From a bacterium (lineage in GTDB: Bacteria > Deinococcota > Deinococci > Deinococcales > Deinococcaceae), in assembly GCA_021810505.1 (NCBI GenBank), contig JAJZIR010000002.1, positions 62,001 to 126,000 on the forward strand: a stretch of 64,000 nt of DNA, read 5' to 3'. Within the stretch, counting starts at the first letter, position 1, and every line of letters starts with the position of its first letter. A program made the translations under genes and the position numbers. Shown piece after piece: positions 8,234 to 18,209 of this stretch. Below the pieces are notes generated by a model. It was not told where the DNA came from. It did not search any database and saw nothing but the letters and a program-made list of their open reading frames with translations.

Positions 8234-10953
8234 GACCCCTCTCGCTGATTCTGGAGAACTTCGCCTGTTTTCGCGGCCGGGTGGAGATCGACTTCCGGGG
8301 CCTGGATCTGTACGCCATCGTGGGCCCCACCGGGAGCGGCAAGAGCAGCATCTTAGACGCGCTCTGCTTTGCGCTCTACGGCAAGACGCCCCGCTTGGGC
8401 AGCAAAGGGATGGACTCCCTGATCACCCAGGGTGAGCAGCGGCTGACCGTCGCCTTGGACTGCCTGGTGGGCACTGAGCACTACCGCGTCACCCGGACCA
8501 AGGGCCGCAAGGCTTCGGAGAGCGAGCTGCGGGTGGAGCGCTGCAGCGGCGCGGCTTACTCCGCGGCTTTCCAGGAGATCCACAAGAGGGATCTCCAGCA
8601 GAACCTCGAGGCCGTGATCGGCCTCGACTTCGAGGCTTTCACCCGGGCGGTGTTGCTGCCCCAGGGCCAGTTCGACCGCTTTTTGCGCGGGACAGCCAGC
8701 GAGCGCCAAGAGCTGCTCGGCGCCCTGCTGGATCTGGCGCACGTCCAGGCCATGCACGAGCGGGCCCAGCAGCGCGCCCGCACTCTGGCCGCCGAGCTGA
8801 GCTCCCGGGAGTCCCTGCTGGGGGAGGAGTACCGTGAGGTGCACCCGGAACTCCTGGAGGCTTCAGAGGCTCGCCGCGAACAGCTGGCCCACCGCTTAGA
8901 GTTGGTGAGCGCTGAGCTGCTTGCCTTGGAGAGCCGCTTAGAGGAGCTCCGCCAGCGCGCGGACTGGGGGCAGCGGTTACAGGTGGCTGGAGCCGCTCTG
9001 GACTCCCTGCTGGCCGAGGCCGCTGAGATGGAGCGCTACGGCCTGCTGCTGGAGCGCTGCCGCAAAGCCGGCCCGCTGTGGGCGACTTTGGAGCAGTTAG
9101 GCGCGCTCGAACGCCGCTGCCGCGAGGTGGAGGACAGGTGGCAGGCCTCGTGCGAGCCGCTGCCTCGCCTGGAAGCCGAGCGGGAGGCCGCCGCTCGGGC
9201 CCTAGCGGACGCGCAGGCCCGCAGCGCCGAGGTGGCTGACCTACAGGCCCGGCTCCGCAGCGTGGAGCAGCTGCAGGGCCGCCTGCTCGCCATCGGAAAG
9301 CTGCCAGATCTCCCCGGGCCTACCCTCCCCTACGACCAGGCGCGGGTCGTCGGCCTGCGCGAGGCCGCTGGCTCCCTGCAGCTGCTGACTCAGCAGGAGG
9401 CCGAGCTGCGCAGGCGGCAGGCCGACTTAGAGGGTGAGAACCGCCGCCTGGCCGACCTCGTCAGGGATTTAGAGCAGCTGGAAGCCCGCCGCCTGGCCTG
9501 CATCGATGAGGGCAAGCGGCTCAGGGCCCAGCAAGTGGCGGTGGAACCGCGCGTGGAGCGACTGCGGAAAGCCCAGCACTTGGCTGGCCTGCACGGGCAG
9601 TTACGGGTCGGCGAGCCATGTCCGCTCTGTGGTCAGGTGGTCACCGCACCCCCGCCCCAGCTGCAGGCCGACGCCCTCTCCGAACTGGAAGCCTACGACG
9701 CCCGGGCCGCCGACCTGGCCCGCTTGCAAGCCGAGTACCGCGGCCTGCGCCAGCAGGTAGAGAGGGAAAGGCTGCGCCTGGAGAGAGAACGGGAGCGTGT
9801 CGCTGCCAAAGGTACGCAGCAGGAGCTGGCCGCTGAGCTGCTGGAGGTACAGGAGGCGCTGCGGGTTGCCGCGCAGGCCCAGGGCGAGCTCTCCGGCGTA
9901 GCCCGCGGCCTGCGCCAGGAAATAAGCCGCTTGGTTCCGGGGCCGTTGGAGCAGGCCCAAGCAGCCCTGGCGGGGCAGATCGCCCGGATCGAAGCGGAGC
10001 TCTGGAGCTCCACTGCTGCTTATCAGCGCAGCCAGGAAGCTTACGAGCGCCAAGTGACCACTGCCGAGTTGCGCCGCGAGCAGAGAGACCAGGCCGCCGC
10101 CGAGCTCGGCGAGCAGCAGGCCGCCGCCGAGGCTCAGCTCGCCGAGCTCGGCCTCTCCAGGGACGAGCTCGCCCAGCTGCCGAGCCAGCAGGAACAAGAC
10201 GCTCTGCGTGCGAGGTTGGCGCGCTGGGAGGCGGAGCGCGCCCAGCTCAGCCTGGAAGTAGAGTCCCTGCGGGCCAAGCTGGGAGAGACCCCTTTCGATC
10301 CCGCGGAGTGGCCCTCGGCCAAGAGCCGTGCTGAACAGATCGCTCAGGAGCGCCTGCAGCTCAATAACCAGCTGGCGGCTACCTCGAGCGCCTGCGAACA
10401 GCTCCGCGCCCGGCTCCAGCGCAAGGCTGAGCTGGAGCGCCAGCAAGCTTCTCTGCGCCGGGAGCATGAGACCTGGACGGCGCTGCAGCGCTCTCTGCAG
10501 CGCGACGCCTTCCAGCGCTACTTGCTCGAGGAGTTGGAAGCCGAGCTGCTCGACTGGTCGGGACAGCTGCTCTACGAGATCAGTGACTCCAGGTACCGCC
10601 TGCGCCTAGAGGACGGGGAATACCAGGTCATCGACCACTGGAATGCGGCGGAAGCGCGCAGCGTCAAGACCTTGTCGGGCGGAGAGACCTTTCAGGCCAG
10701 CTTAGCTCTGGCCATCGCTCTGAGCGACCGCCTAGCCGGTAGCCGGGTATTGGGCGCCCTGTTCCTGGACGAGGGTTTCGGGGCGTTGGATCCCCAAGCT
10801 CTCGAGCTGGTGACCTCCTCCCTGGAGCGGCTCCGCTCGGGGGGGCGGATGGTCGGGGTGGTTACCCACGTCGCCAGCCTGGCGGAGCGGCTACCCGCTA
10901 CGTTGAGGGTCCAGCGAGATGGCCAGGGGAGCCAGGTGACCCCCGATCTTTGA
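8230..10953 (+). CDS. sbcC: Exonuclease subunit SbcC (Rad50 homologue)
   Basis: A 907-residue SMC-like ATPase that partners SbcD. The Walker A motif GPTGSGKSS is near residue 35. Two long Ala/Glu/Leu/Arg-rich coiled coils flank the zinc hook CPLCG at about residue 464. The ABC signature LSGGETFQ (about 815) and Walker B with the D-loop LFLDEGFGALD (about 845) close the split head. The start codon overlaps the sbcD stop, giving a two-gene operon. Confidence 0.96.
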   Translation: MRPLSLILENFACFRGRVEIDFRGLDLYAIVGPTGSGKSSILDALCFALYGKTPRLGSKGMDSLITQGEQRLTVALDCLVGTEHYRVTRTKGRKASESELRVERCSGAAYSAAFQEIHKRDLQQNLEAVIGLDFEAFTRAVLLPQGQFDRFLRGTASERQELLGALLDLAHVQAMHERAQQRARTLAAELSSRESLLGEEYREVHPELLEASEARREQLAHRLELVSAELLALESRLEELRQRADWGQRLQVAGAALDSLLAEAAEMERYGLLLERCRKAGPLWATLEQLGALERRCREVEDRWQASCEPLPRLEAEREAAARALADAQARSAEVADLQARLRSVEQLQGRLLAIGKLPDLPGPTLPYDQARVVGLREAAGSLQLLTQQEAELRRRQADLEGENRRLADLVRDLEQLEARRLACIDEGKRLRAQQVAVEPRVERLRKAQHLAGLHGQLRVGEPCPLCGQVVTAPPPQLQADALSELEAYDARAADLARLQAEYRGLRQQVERERLRLERERERVAAKGTQQELAAELLEVQEALRVAAQAQGELSGVARGLRQEISRLVPGPLEQAQAALAGQIARIEAELWSSTAAYQRSQEAYERQVTTAELRREQRDQAAAELGEQQAAAEAQLAELGLSRDELAQLPSQQEQDALRARLARWEAERAQLSLEVESLRAKLGETPFDPAEWPSAKSRAEQIAQERLQLNNQLAATSSACEQLRARLQRKAELERQQASLRREHETWTALQRSLQRDAFQRYLLEELEAELLDWSGQLLYEISDSRYRLRLEDGEYQVIDHWNAAEARSVKTLSGGETFQASLALAIALSDRLAGSRVLGALFLDEGFGALDPQALELVTSSLERLRSGGRMVGVVTHVASLAERLPATLRVQRDGQGSQVTPDL

Positions 10954-11440
10954 CGCTCTCCTTAGCCCGGAGGATAGGATTCCTGCCGCGCCCGGGCGTG
11001 GGATCGCGCTGCGCCAGTCGTTTCGGTAGCCTCCCGCCCACTGCCCGGCTGGGCTAGGGGTACTGGTGGCAGGGTTCCCGCTCAGAGGCAGCGGCTCAGG
11101 GGCGCTGTTCCCCACCGGCTGAGGGCGCTGGCCTGATCTCACGGGATCCCTGGTCTTGCCCTAGGCTTCTCCTCGGGCACCGGCGGGCGCAGAGCGGGCT
11201 GGGCTGCGCCCGCCGGGCGAGTCAGGTACGGGCAGACCTCTCGCTGGCAAAGCCCTGATCCCCACAGTGAAGCCGGGGAGCAGCGCTCGGGGCCTGTACC
11301 GCGCTGGGCCGGCTGTCGGCGCCCCTATCCTTTGCGCGGTAAGGCTGTCCTGCGGAAGTGCCCGAGGACAGTAGAGTGGAGGCTGCTGCTGGGTTAACTC
11401 AGGAGTGAGCGGGTAGTCTACAGAGGAAGGAGCCGTCGAC
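10954..11440. other. Intergenic gap between sbcC and rdgB, no gene recognised
   Basis: About 490 bp of GC-rich sequence. Open frames on both strands lack recognisable motifs. The right end presumably carries the rdgB promoter; TAGTCT at about 11413 is a candidate -10. No stable terminator with a T-run was found after sbcC. Confidence 0.5.
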
Positions 11441-12049
11441 TTGAGTTTGAGAATGCAGGTAGTGCTGGCAACTGGGAATCGTGGAAAAGCCGCCGAGCTC
11501 CGGGAAGCCTTGGCGCCTCTGGAATGGCAACTCCTCACCTTGGAGGACTTAGGGGGGCTCCAACTCCCCCAGGAGACCGGCAATACCTACGAAGACAATG
11601 CTGCCCTGAAAGCCTGCTTCGCGGCGCTCAAGCTCGGCTTGCCTGCTCTGGCTGACGACTCGGGCCTGGAGGTCAGGGCTCTGGGTGGACAACCCGGTAT
11701 CTATTCGGCGCGCTTTGGCGACAAGCGGACCGATCTGGAGCGCAACGTCTTCTTGCTGGAGAGCATGCGGGGCGCAGAGGACCGCAGCGCTACTTTCGTC
11801 AGCGTGCTGGTCTTGGCTTATCCGGATGGCGGTCTGGAAACCTACCGCGGGGAGGTGTCGGGGACGATCCTAGAAGGTCCCCGGGGAAGCGGTGGTTTCG
11901 GCTACGATTCCCTTTTCCTGGTCCCCGGCCTGGGTAAGACCATGGCTGAGTTGAGCCGCGAAGAGAAACGCCGCATCTCGCACCGCGGCCTCGCGCTAGA
12001 CCAGCTGCTGGCCCACCACCTCTCGTCCCACCAAGCCCCCCTCCCGTAG
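11441..12049 (+). CDS. rdgB: XTP/dITP (non-canonical purine NTP) pyrophosphatase
   Basis: HAM1/RdgB-family enzyme of about 200 aa that hydrolyses dITP, XTP and ITP to monophosphates, keeping deaminated purines out of nucleic acids. Diagnostic motifs are LATGNRGKAAELREAL at the N-terminus, ETGNTYEDNAALKA, ALADDSGLEV, GGFGYDSLF and ISHRGLAL. TTG at 11441 is preceded by GAGGAAGG at good spacing. ATG at 11453 (MQVVLATGN) is nearly as plausible and gives the usual family N-terminus. Confidence 0.95.
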   Translation: MSLRMQVVLATGNRGKAAELREALAPLEWQLLTLEDLGGLQLPQETGNTYEDNAALKACFAALKLGLPALADDSGLEVRALGGQPGIYSARFGDKRTDLERNVFLLESMRGAEDRSATFVSVLVLAYPDGGLETYRGEVSGTILEGPRGSGGFGYDSLFLVPGLGKTMAELSREEKRRISHRGLALDQLLAHHLSSHQAPLP

Positions 12050-12696
12050 CTGGGCGTTCACTCCGCGGTCAAACAGCCCAGCCCCCGCACCGCCGCCACA
12101 TCACGAGTCCCGCCACCGATCGCGCTGATGGCCGGGGGACTTGTCGCCGCTGGGTGGGGCTGGCGCTGTAGGTCCCGCTGCCGGCCCGCAGCGCCGGGCC
12201 GGTCAGCGCGCTGCTGGGAGCGCTCGGATTTCGGGGGATAGTTGCCCACTTCGCCGATCTATCACGGCGAGTAGGGCCGCTCCCGGCACCTTAGATACCT
12301 CCCCGAAGCGGGGAGGGGGTAAGTGGCTCCGCACCGAAGCTACCGCCTCATCCGGAACCCGCAAGTGCCCGGAGGACTCGGCCATCACCCCGCCTCGGAG
12401 GGCTGACCGGGAACCCCGGCGAGCTGCTTAGGCGTCCGAGGGGTCGGTAACCGAGAGCCGGCGACCGGAGTGCGGACCGAGTTGACTGCCTTCCCGTCCG
12501 GCCCCGAGGCCCGAGGAGAGGGCCTGCGGGCTGAAACCTGCGCCCCTGTGGCTTCTAGCCCCGGTGGCCGCCCGGCCGCTCCACCCGTCGGCCTGAGGGT
12601 ACGCCCCAGCGGTGATCTCGCCTGCCGCAGCAGGCTCCAGGCGCAGCCGGGACCGGGGCGCGGGCCTAAGGATAGCGCGCCCCGGTCCCGGGAGAC
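12050..12696. other. Gap between convergent rdgB and ppc, no intact gene
   Basis: About 650 bp, GC-rich. A short minus-strand frame near 12060-12130 reads AIGGGTRDVAAVRGLGC, which looks protein-like but is not extended by any recognisable neighbour. It could be a trace of a decayed gene. Nothing else supportable was seen. Confidence 0.4.
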
Positions 12697-15165
12697 CTAG
12701 CCGGTGTTGCGCATCCCAGCGGCGATTCCCTGCAGCGAGAGCAGCAGCGGGCGTTCCAGCTCTGCGGGGAGTTGCCCGGCGGCCCGAGCCCTCCTGAGCA
12801 GCTCGACCTGCAGGTGGTGCAGGGGATCTAAGTAGGGGTTGCGCAATTGGATCGACTTCCGCAGTACCGGCTCGTTCTCGAGCAGCGGCTGGCCGGTGAC
12901 CGCCTCCACTGCGCAGACAGTCCGGGCGTGAGCTTCCAGGATGAGCGGACCGAAGGGGCTCGCGGAGGTGTCCAGCGCCAGGTAGCGCTCAAACACCCGC
13001 ATGTCGCTCTTGGCCAGGCTCATCTGGGCGTTGTCGATCGCTGAACGGAAGAAGGGCCAGTTCTGGTACATCTCCTGGGCTAGGTCCGCTGGTATCGCCG
13101 AGAGCCCGGCGGCCAAGCCGTACCAGCCCGGGATGTTGGCTCGGTTTTGGGTCCAGGACATCACCCAGGGGATCGCCCGCAAGTTGTCCAGCGTAGTCGC
13201 CCCGGGTCTGCGGACCGGCCTGGAGGCGACTTTCAGGTAAGAGAGTTCACCGATAGGTGTGACCGCCTCGAAGAAAGCCAGGAAACCCTCGGCGGCGGTC
13301 AGCTCTCGGTAGCTGGCGTGGCTGGCCGCGGAGGCCTGCTCCATGGCCGCGGTCCAGGCCCGATCCGGCGCCTCCCCTGGCTTGGTGGTGGCGTAGGCCA
13401 CGGCGTAAAGGGCTTGCTCCAAGTTGCGGAAGGCCAGAGCTGGCTGGCTGTACTTGTCGGCTAGGGCCTCTCCTTGCTCGGTGATGCGCAGGCCACTTCC
13501 TAGCGTCCCGGGCGGCTGCCCTAGGATGGCCCGCGCCATCGGACCACCCCCCCGGCCGATACTGGTCCCCCGGCCATGGAAAAACCTCCAAGGCACTCCG
13601 GCTTCCCGGCAGACCGCGGCGACCTGGCGCTGGGCTTGGTGCAAAGCCCAGTTGGCTGCCAGGAAGCCAGCGTCTTTGTTGCTGTCCGAGTAACCTAGCA
13701 TGATCTCTTGGATCTCTCCGCCCAGCGCCCGGCGGTAAACCGGTAAGGCCAGCAGCTCGGCCATGACCTTGGGCGCTGCCTCTAGGTCGCGCAGGGTCTC
13801 GAACAGCGGGACCGGGAGGATGCGCGCGCCGGCCTGGTGGGCTAGGGCCAAGACAGTCAGGACGTCCTCCGAGCTCTCGCACATGGAGATGACGTAGCGG
13901 CCGAAGGCGGCTGGACCGCGGGCCTCGGTGGCCCTTTTGACCGCCAGCATCGGTCCGATGACCGAATCATCCTCCAGCTCGCCGAGCTTGGGTTCCCCAG
14001 CGAGCTGCTCTTCCAGCCAGGCCAGGCGCGCCTGGCCTGAAGCGGGCTGGCCCAGCAACCGCTCCGCTGCCGCCCGGATCAGCCCGGCGTGCTCTCGGAG
14101 GTCGAGGCTGACCAGGTGGGTTCCGAAGCAGAGGGTCAGGGCCAGCAGCGGCCGGAGAAAGCTCTGTTCTGAGCGGCGCTGCCCGGCTTCTTGCAGGCTC
14201 CTCGACAGGGCGCAGACCCGCTCGGCCAGCTGGGGGTCGGGGTGCCCTGCCGCCACGCCGTCGTAGAGCTCCTTGAGCGCCTCGCGCCAGGGTTCGGTGC
14301 CGCCTCCCAAAGAGCTGGGAACCCGGCTGCGATCCTGGCTCAGGCACAGGTGCGCCTCGGTGATCGCCTCTGCTAGCAGCTGATCCGCCCACTGGGCGTG
14401 GAGCCCTAGGACTTCCCGGGTTACCTCTGGGGTGACCGCCGGATTGCCGTCGCGGTCCCCGCCCATCCAGGAGTGGAAGTGGATGGGGAGGGTCAGCTGG
14501 GTCGGGCGCCCGAACACCTCGGCGAAAGCCCGAGTGAAGGCTCGGTCGAGCTCCGGGAGGACCGAGGCGATGGTCTGCAGGTAGCTCAGACCGCCTTTGG
14601 CTTCATCCAAGACGGTCGGGCGGAGGTGGCGCAGCTCCAGAGTTCCCCAGAGCGCCTCGATGTGGGCGCTGATCTTGGCCAGCCCGCTCTCGCCGCGCAG
14701 CGCGGGGATCAGCTGGGCGATGCGCTCCAAGTGGACCCGGACGGTCCGGCGCCGCATCTCGGTAGGGTGGGCGGTGAAAGTGAGGCCTAGGTACAGCGAG
14801 GAAAAGAGCGCCTCCGCGGCTCCGGCGTCCTTGCCCTCCTCCTTGAGCTTGAGAAAGAGCTCCTCGAAGCTCTGCTTTCTGGGCTTCTGCTGCCGCTCCA
14901 AGCTGCGCACCCGCTGCTGCTCCTCGGCGAGGTTGACCAGCTGGAAGTAAGTGAGGAAGGCCCGCACCAGCCGCTCGGCGTCTTCCGGAGAGACGTCTTT
15001 GAGCAGCTGGCCCAGCTCTTGGCTGTGGCGGTCCAGGTTGCGGTAGGTCTTGGCCGCCTTGCGGACCCGCTCCTCTAGGGCGTAGAACTTGGCGCCTTCC
15101 TGTTCCGAGATGACTTGCCCCAGTGCCCGACCCAACAGGTTGATGTCTTCACTGAGCTGAGACAA
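12697..15165 (-). CDS. ppc: Phosphoenolpyruvate carboxylase
   Basis: Anaplerotic enzyme that carboxylates PEP to oxaloacetate. The 822-residue protein carries catalytic His133 in TAHPTEMRRRTV. It also has GGDRDGNPAVT, GYSDSNKDAGFLAANWAL, the mobile-loop motif FHGRGTSIGRGGGP and the conserved C-terminal end MRNTG. It is somewhat shorter than the roughly 880 aa enterobacterial enzyme but complete. The start overlaps the end of ymdB by 17 nt, so it is probably co-transcribed with it. Confidence 0.97.
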   Translation of the reverse strand: MSQLSEDINLLGRALGQVISEQEGAKFYALEERVRKAAKTYRNLDRHSQELGQLLKDVSPEDAERLVRAFLTYFQLVNLAEEQQRVRSLERQQKPRKQSFEELFLKLKEEGKDAGAAEALFSSLYLGLTFTAHPTEMRRRTVRVHLERIAQLIPALRGESGLAKISAHIEALWGTLELRHLRPTVLDEAKGGLSYLQTIASVLPELDRAFTRAFAEVFGRPTQLTLPIHFHSWMGGDRDGNPAVTPEVTREVLGLHAQWADQLLAEAITEAHLCLSQDRSRVPSSLGGGTEPWREALKELYDGVAAGHPDPQLAERVCALSRSLQEAGQRRSEQSFLRPLLALTLCFGTHLVSLDLREHAGLIRAAAERLLGQPASGQARLAWLEEQLAGEPKLGELEDDSVIGPMLAVKRATEARGPAAFGRYVISMCESSEDVLTVLALAHQAGARILPVPLFETLRDLEAAPKVMAELLALPVYRRALGGEIQEIMLGYSDSNKDAGFLAANWALHQAQRQVAAVCREAGVPWRFFHGRGTSIGRGGGPMARAILGQPPGTLGSGLRITEQGEALADKYSQPALAFRNLEQALYAVAYATTKPGEAPDRAWTAAMEQASAASHASYRELTAAEGFLAFFEAVTPIGELSYLKVASRPVRRPGATTLDNLRAIPWVMSWTQNRANIPGWYGLAAGLSAIPADLAQEMYQNWPFFRSAIDNAQMSLAKSDMRVFERYLALDTSASPFGPLILEAHARTVCAVEAVTGQPLLENEPVLRKSIQLRNPYLDPLHHLQVELLRRARAAGQLPAELERPLLLSLQGIAAGMRNTG

Positions 15166-15931
15166 CGGCGACCTCCTCGCTCAAGCTGATCCTGGAGACC
15201 GCCACCGCCCTGCCTCCCTGCAGGGACAGGGCGGTGGCGTGCAGCCAGGCGGTGCCCTGGGCTGGTTTGAGGCGTTGGGGGATGCGGCCGCGGAAGTTCT
15301 TGACCGGCGCCTCCGGGTCAGCTCCGATCACGCTGTCGCGTACCCCGGTCATGCCCACATCGGTCTGGAAAGCGGTGCCGCCTGGGAGTATCCGCTCGTC
15401 GGCGGTCGCGACGTGGGTGTGGGTACCCAGCACCGCGCCGACCCGCCCGTCCAAGAAGGCGGCCATGGCCGCCTTCTCGCTGGTGGCCTCGGCGTGGAAG
15501 TCCAGCACTACCGTTCCCAGGTCCTGTCCCTTGAGGGCCAGGTCCATGGCTTGGAAGGGGCAGTCCATGGGCTCCATGAAGACGCGGCCCAGAGCGCTGG
15601 CGACGGCCAGCCGCTCCCCGCCGACCTGGAAGCTGGCCAGGCCCCGCCCCGGGGTACCTTCGGGGTAATTGAGCGGTCGCAGCACCCGGGGATCCTCCAG
15701 CCAACCGTAGATGTCCTGATGCCGCCAGGTGTGGTTCCCCAGGGTCACGCAGTCCACCCCTAACTTGAACAGCGAGGAGAGCGCCAGGTCGTGGACTCCG
15801 CGGCCGCCGGAAGCATTTTCGGCGTTGGCCAAGACGAAGTCGAACTGCTCGCGCAGCGGCGGGAGCAGTTTGCGCACCGCCCTGAGCCCCGGTTCGGCGT
15901 AGATGTCGCCGATCATCAGCAGTCGCAGCAT
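15149..15931 (-). CDS. ymdB: YmdB-family metallophosphoesterase
   Basis: About 260 residues of the TIGR00282/YmdB group of dinuclear-metal 2',3'-cyclic nucleotide phosphodiesterases. Metal-binding motifs are MIGDIYAEPG, LANAENASGG, VTLGNHTW, DFHAEATSEK and GTHTHVATAD. GTG at 15958 is in frame, but ATG at 15931 is preferred because TATAGT ends 6 nt before it, implying a leaderless message. It is the first gene of the ymdB-ppc pair. The cellular target in this phylum is not known. Confidence 0.88.
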   Translation of the reverse strand: MLRLLMIGDIYAEPGLRAVRKLLPPLREQFDFVLANAENASGGRGVHDLALSSLFKLGVDCVTLGNHTWRHQDIYGWLEDPRVLRPLNYPEGTPGRGLASFQVGGERLAVASALGRVFMEPMDCPFQAMDLALKGQDLGTVVLDFHAEATSEKAAMAAFLDGRVGAVLGTHTHVATADERILPGGTAFQTDVGMTGVRDSVIGADPEAPVKNFRGRIPQRLKPAQGTAWLHATALSLQGGRAVAVSRISLSEEVAVVSAQ

Positions 15932-15937
15932 CCTAGG

Positions 15938-15943
15938 ACTATA
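15938..15943 (-). promoter_or_regulatory. -10 box of ymdB-ppc (leaderless)
   Basis: TATAGT on the minus strand lies 6 nt before the ymdB ATG. Confidence 0.55.
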
Positions 15944-15997
15944 GCTCAGCCCCCGCACCTTTCCTTATCCGGAACTCTTCCGACTTAGACAGGAGGC

Positions 15998-17458
15998 TCA
16001 GCTAGGGCGCCCGGAGCCGTCCAGAGGTAGGCGCACGTGGGCGGTGGTGCCGCCGCCGACCACGCTGGTGATCCAGATCTCGCCCCGGTGGGCGTCGACG
16101 ATGGCCTTGGCGATGCTGAGGCCCAGCCCGTTGCCGCCTGCGTCCCGGGAGCGGGACTGCTCTACCCGGTAGAAGCGTTCGAAGATGCGCCCCAGGTGCT
16201 CGGGGGGGATGCCTGGGCCGTTGTCGGCGACGCTCAGGTGGACCCAGCCGCTCTGCACCTCCGAGCCCAGCACTACCCTGCTAGCGCCGGCCTTGAGAGC
16301 GTTGCCCACCAGGTTGATCAGCACCTGGCGCAACCTCCCCGGATCCCCTTCGAACTCGACTTCCTGGCCGGTGACCGAGATCTGGCAGCTGCCCCGGATC
16401 GGTTCCAGCTCGGTGGCGATGTCGGCCAAGAAGGCCTGGGCCAACATCGGCTCGGGATTGACCGGGCTGGAGCCGCTGTCGGCCCTGGCCAGATCTAACA
16501 GGCTGGAGATCAGCTGGCTGAGCCGTTCCGACTCGTTGTGGATCACCTGCAAGCTCTCGGTCTGCTGCGCGCTCACCTGGGTGCGCCGCAGCAGGTAACT
16601 GGCGTGGCCACCGATGGCGGTCACCGGGGTGCGCAGCTCGTGGGAGGCGTCGGCAGTGAAGCGCCTCTGCACCTCGAAGGACTGCTCCAGCCGGTCCAGC
16701 ATGCGGTTCAGGGTGTGGGCCAGGTCGGCGACCTCGTCGTGGCTGTTCGGTTCGGGTACCCGCTTGCGCAGGGTCTTCTCGCTGATCTGGGCGGCGGCTT
16801 CCCGCACCTCGGCCAGCGGTTTGAGGGCCCGCTCGGCTAAGGCGTAGGCTCCCGCGCCCATGCCCAGGAGGGCAAAGCCCGAGACCACCACCATGATCAG
16901 CTCCAGCTGCTGGAGGGTCTGGTCCTGTGAGGTCAGGTCCTTGGCCAAGTAGACCACCGCAGTCGACTGGGGCAAGTGCGGTACCGGCGGCTTGAAGGTT
17001 CCCAGAGCGGCCAGCACCCTGAGCGGGTGGACCTGTCCGGAGAGGGTGACCGTGGTGTTGGCGAAGATCTGCCCGGACGGGCTGTGGATCAGCCTCAGGT
17101 ACTGCCGGGGCTTGAGCTGGATCTTGGCTTGCCCGGAGATGGCGTGGCTCTGGGCAATAGTCAGCGCCGGAACCAGCTCCCCACCGGTGAAGGACTTGAC
17201 CGCGCTCAGGGTCTCACCCGGGTAGATGTCCAGCTGGTAATAGATATCTGGGTAGATCGGCGCGTTGCCGTTCAAGCCGAAGATCTCGGCGGTCTGGGGA
17301 CCCCTAGTGATGACCTGTTCCAGGCTGTTCTCCAGCTCGCGCTGCACCGAACCGTTCAGGCTGCGCTGTAGGGCTCCCAAGACCACCAACATCACGATCA
17401 GCAGCAACGCGGCCAGCAGGGCGGTGTAGAGCAGGGTCAGGCGCCATCTTAGGGTCAT
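15998..17458 (-). CDS. Membrane sensor histidine kinase
   Basis: A 486-residue kinase partnered with the regulator 16 bp upstream. An N-terminal membrane helix (about 7-30) is followed by a roughly 150-residue extracytoplasmic sensor. A second helix (about 186-206), a HAMP linker and the dimerisation/phosphoacceptor domain with His273 in DASHELRTPVT come next. The ATPase domain has N box NLVGNALKAG, DNGPGIP, FERFYRV and GNGLGLSIAK. The layout fits the OmpR/PhoB-linked kinases. The signal is unknown. Confidence 0.93.
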   Translation of the reverse strand: MTLRWRLTLLYTALLAALLLIVMLVVLGALQRSLNGSVQRELENSLEQVITRGPQTAEIFGLNGNAPIYPDIYYQLDIYPGETLSAVKSFTGGELVPALTIAQSHAISGQAKIQLKPRQYLRLIHSPSGQIFANTTVTLSGQVHPLRVLAALGTFKPPVPHLPQSTAVVYLAKDLTSQDQTLQQLELIMVVVSGFALLGMGAGAYALAERALKPLAEVREAAAQISEKTLRKRVPEPNSHDEVADLAHTLNRMLDRLEQSFEVQRRFTADASHELRTPVTAIGGHASYLLRRTQVSAQQTESLQVIHNESERLSQLISSLLDLARADSGSSPVNPEPMLAQAFLADIATELEPIRGSCQISVTGQEVEFEGDPGRLRQVLINLVGNALKAGASRVVLGSEVQSGWVHLSVADNGPGIPPEHLGRIFERFYRVEQSRSRDAGGNGLGLSIAKAIVDAHRGEIWITSVVGGGTTAHVRLPLDGSGRPS

Positions 17459-17474
17459 TCAGCCGGTAGCCGGA

Positions 17475-18152
17475 CTACTCCTCGCGCAGGACGTAGCCGA
17501 TGCTGCGCACGGTGTGGATCAGCCGGCGCTCGCCTTTCTCCTCGAGCTTGCGGCGCAGGTAGCCGATGTAGACATCGACGACGTTGGATCCCCCCTGGTA
17601 GTCCGGCCAGACCTTGTCCTCGATCTCGTCGCGGCGGAACACCTTGCCTGGGTTCCTGGCCAGCAGCTCCAACAGCTCGAATTCCTTATTCGAGACCTCG
17701 ATGCGCCGTCCCCCGCGGAACAGCTCGCGGCCGTCCAGGTTCATCACCAGGTCGGCCACCCGCACCTCGCCGGTCACCGCTGGGTTGACGCGGCGTAGGT
17801 GGGCGCGCACCCGGGCTAGCAGCTCCTCGATGGAGAAGGGTTTGATCAGGTAGTCGTCGGCCCCGGAGTCGAGCCCCTCGACCCGGTCCTGGATGCTGTC
17901 CTTGGCGGTTAGGATCACGATGGGGGTGTTGCTGGTCTTGCGGATCCTTCTGGCCACCTCCAGGCCGTCCAGAACCGGAAGCATCAGGTCCAAGATGACC
18001 AAGTCCGGGTTGAGCTCCCGGTATTTGGATAGCCCGGTCACGCCGTCAAAGGCGGTCTCGGTGCTGTAGCCCTCGGCTCCCAGCTCCAGCTCCACGAAGC
18101 GCGCGATATCTTTCTCGTCCTCTACGATCAACACGAGCGGTTTGCGTTCCAT
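17475..18152 (-). CDS. OmpR/PhoB-family response regulator
   Basis: A 225-residue two-domain regulator. The receiver has acidic residues 11-12, phosphoacceptor Asp55 in [12 protein letters not shown] and Lys84 in VILTAKD. The C-terminal winged helix contains [40 protein letters not shown] and TVRSIGYVL. It is the first gene of a regulator-kinase operon with a clear leaderless -10 box. Target genes cannot be told from sequence. Confidence 0.95.
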   Translation of the reverse strand: MERKPLVLIVEDEKDIARFVELELGAEGYSTETAFDGVTGLSKYRELNPDLVILDLMLPVLDGLEVARRIRKTSNTPIVILTAKDSIQDRVEGLDSGADDYLIKPFSIEELLARVRAHLRRVNPAVTGEVRVADLVMNLDGRELFRGGRRIEVSNKEFELLELLARNPGKVFRRDEIEDKVWPDYQGGSNVVDVYIGYLRRKLEEKGERRLIHTVRSIGYVLREE

Positions 18153-18158
18153 GGGTCC

Positions 18159-18164
18159 AGTATA
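18159..18164 (-). promoter_or_regulatory. -10 box of the two-component operon (leaderless)
   Basis: TATACT on the minus strand lies 6 nt before the regulator ATG, with no ribosome site between. The -35 region (TGCGTT at 17 bp) is weak. Confidence 0.6.
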
Positions 18165-18209
18165 GGACCCTCTCTCATGAGAACGCAGCGCCCCGCTCGG
18201 CCGAGGGCG

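Noticed and set aside
11161-11583. A 140-codon minus-strand frame across the rdgB start
   Set aside because: No motif, low-complexity composition, and it overlaps the well-supported rdgB.
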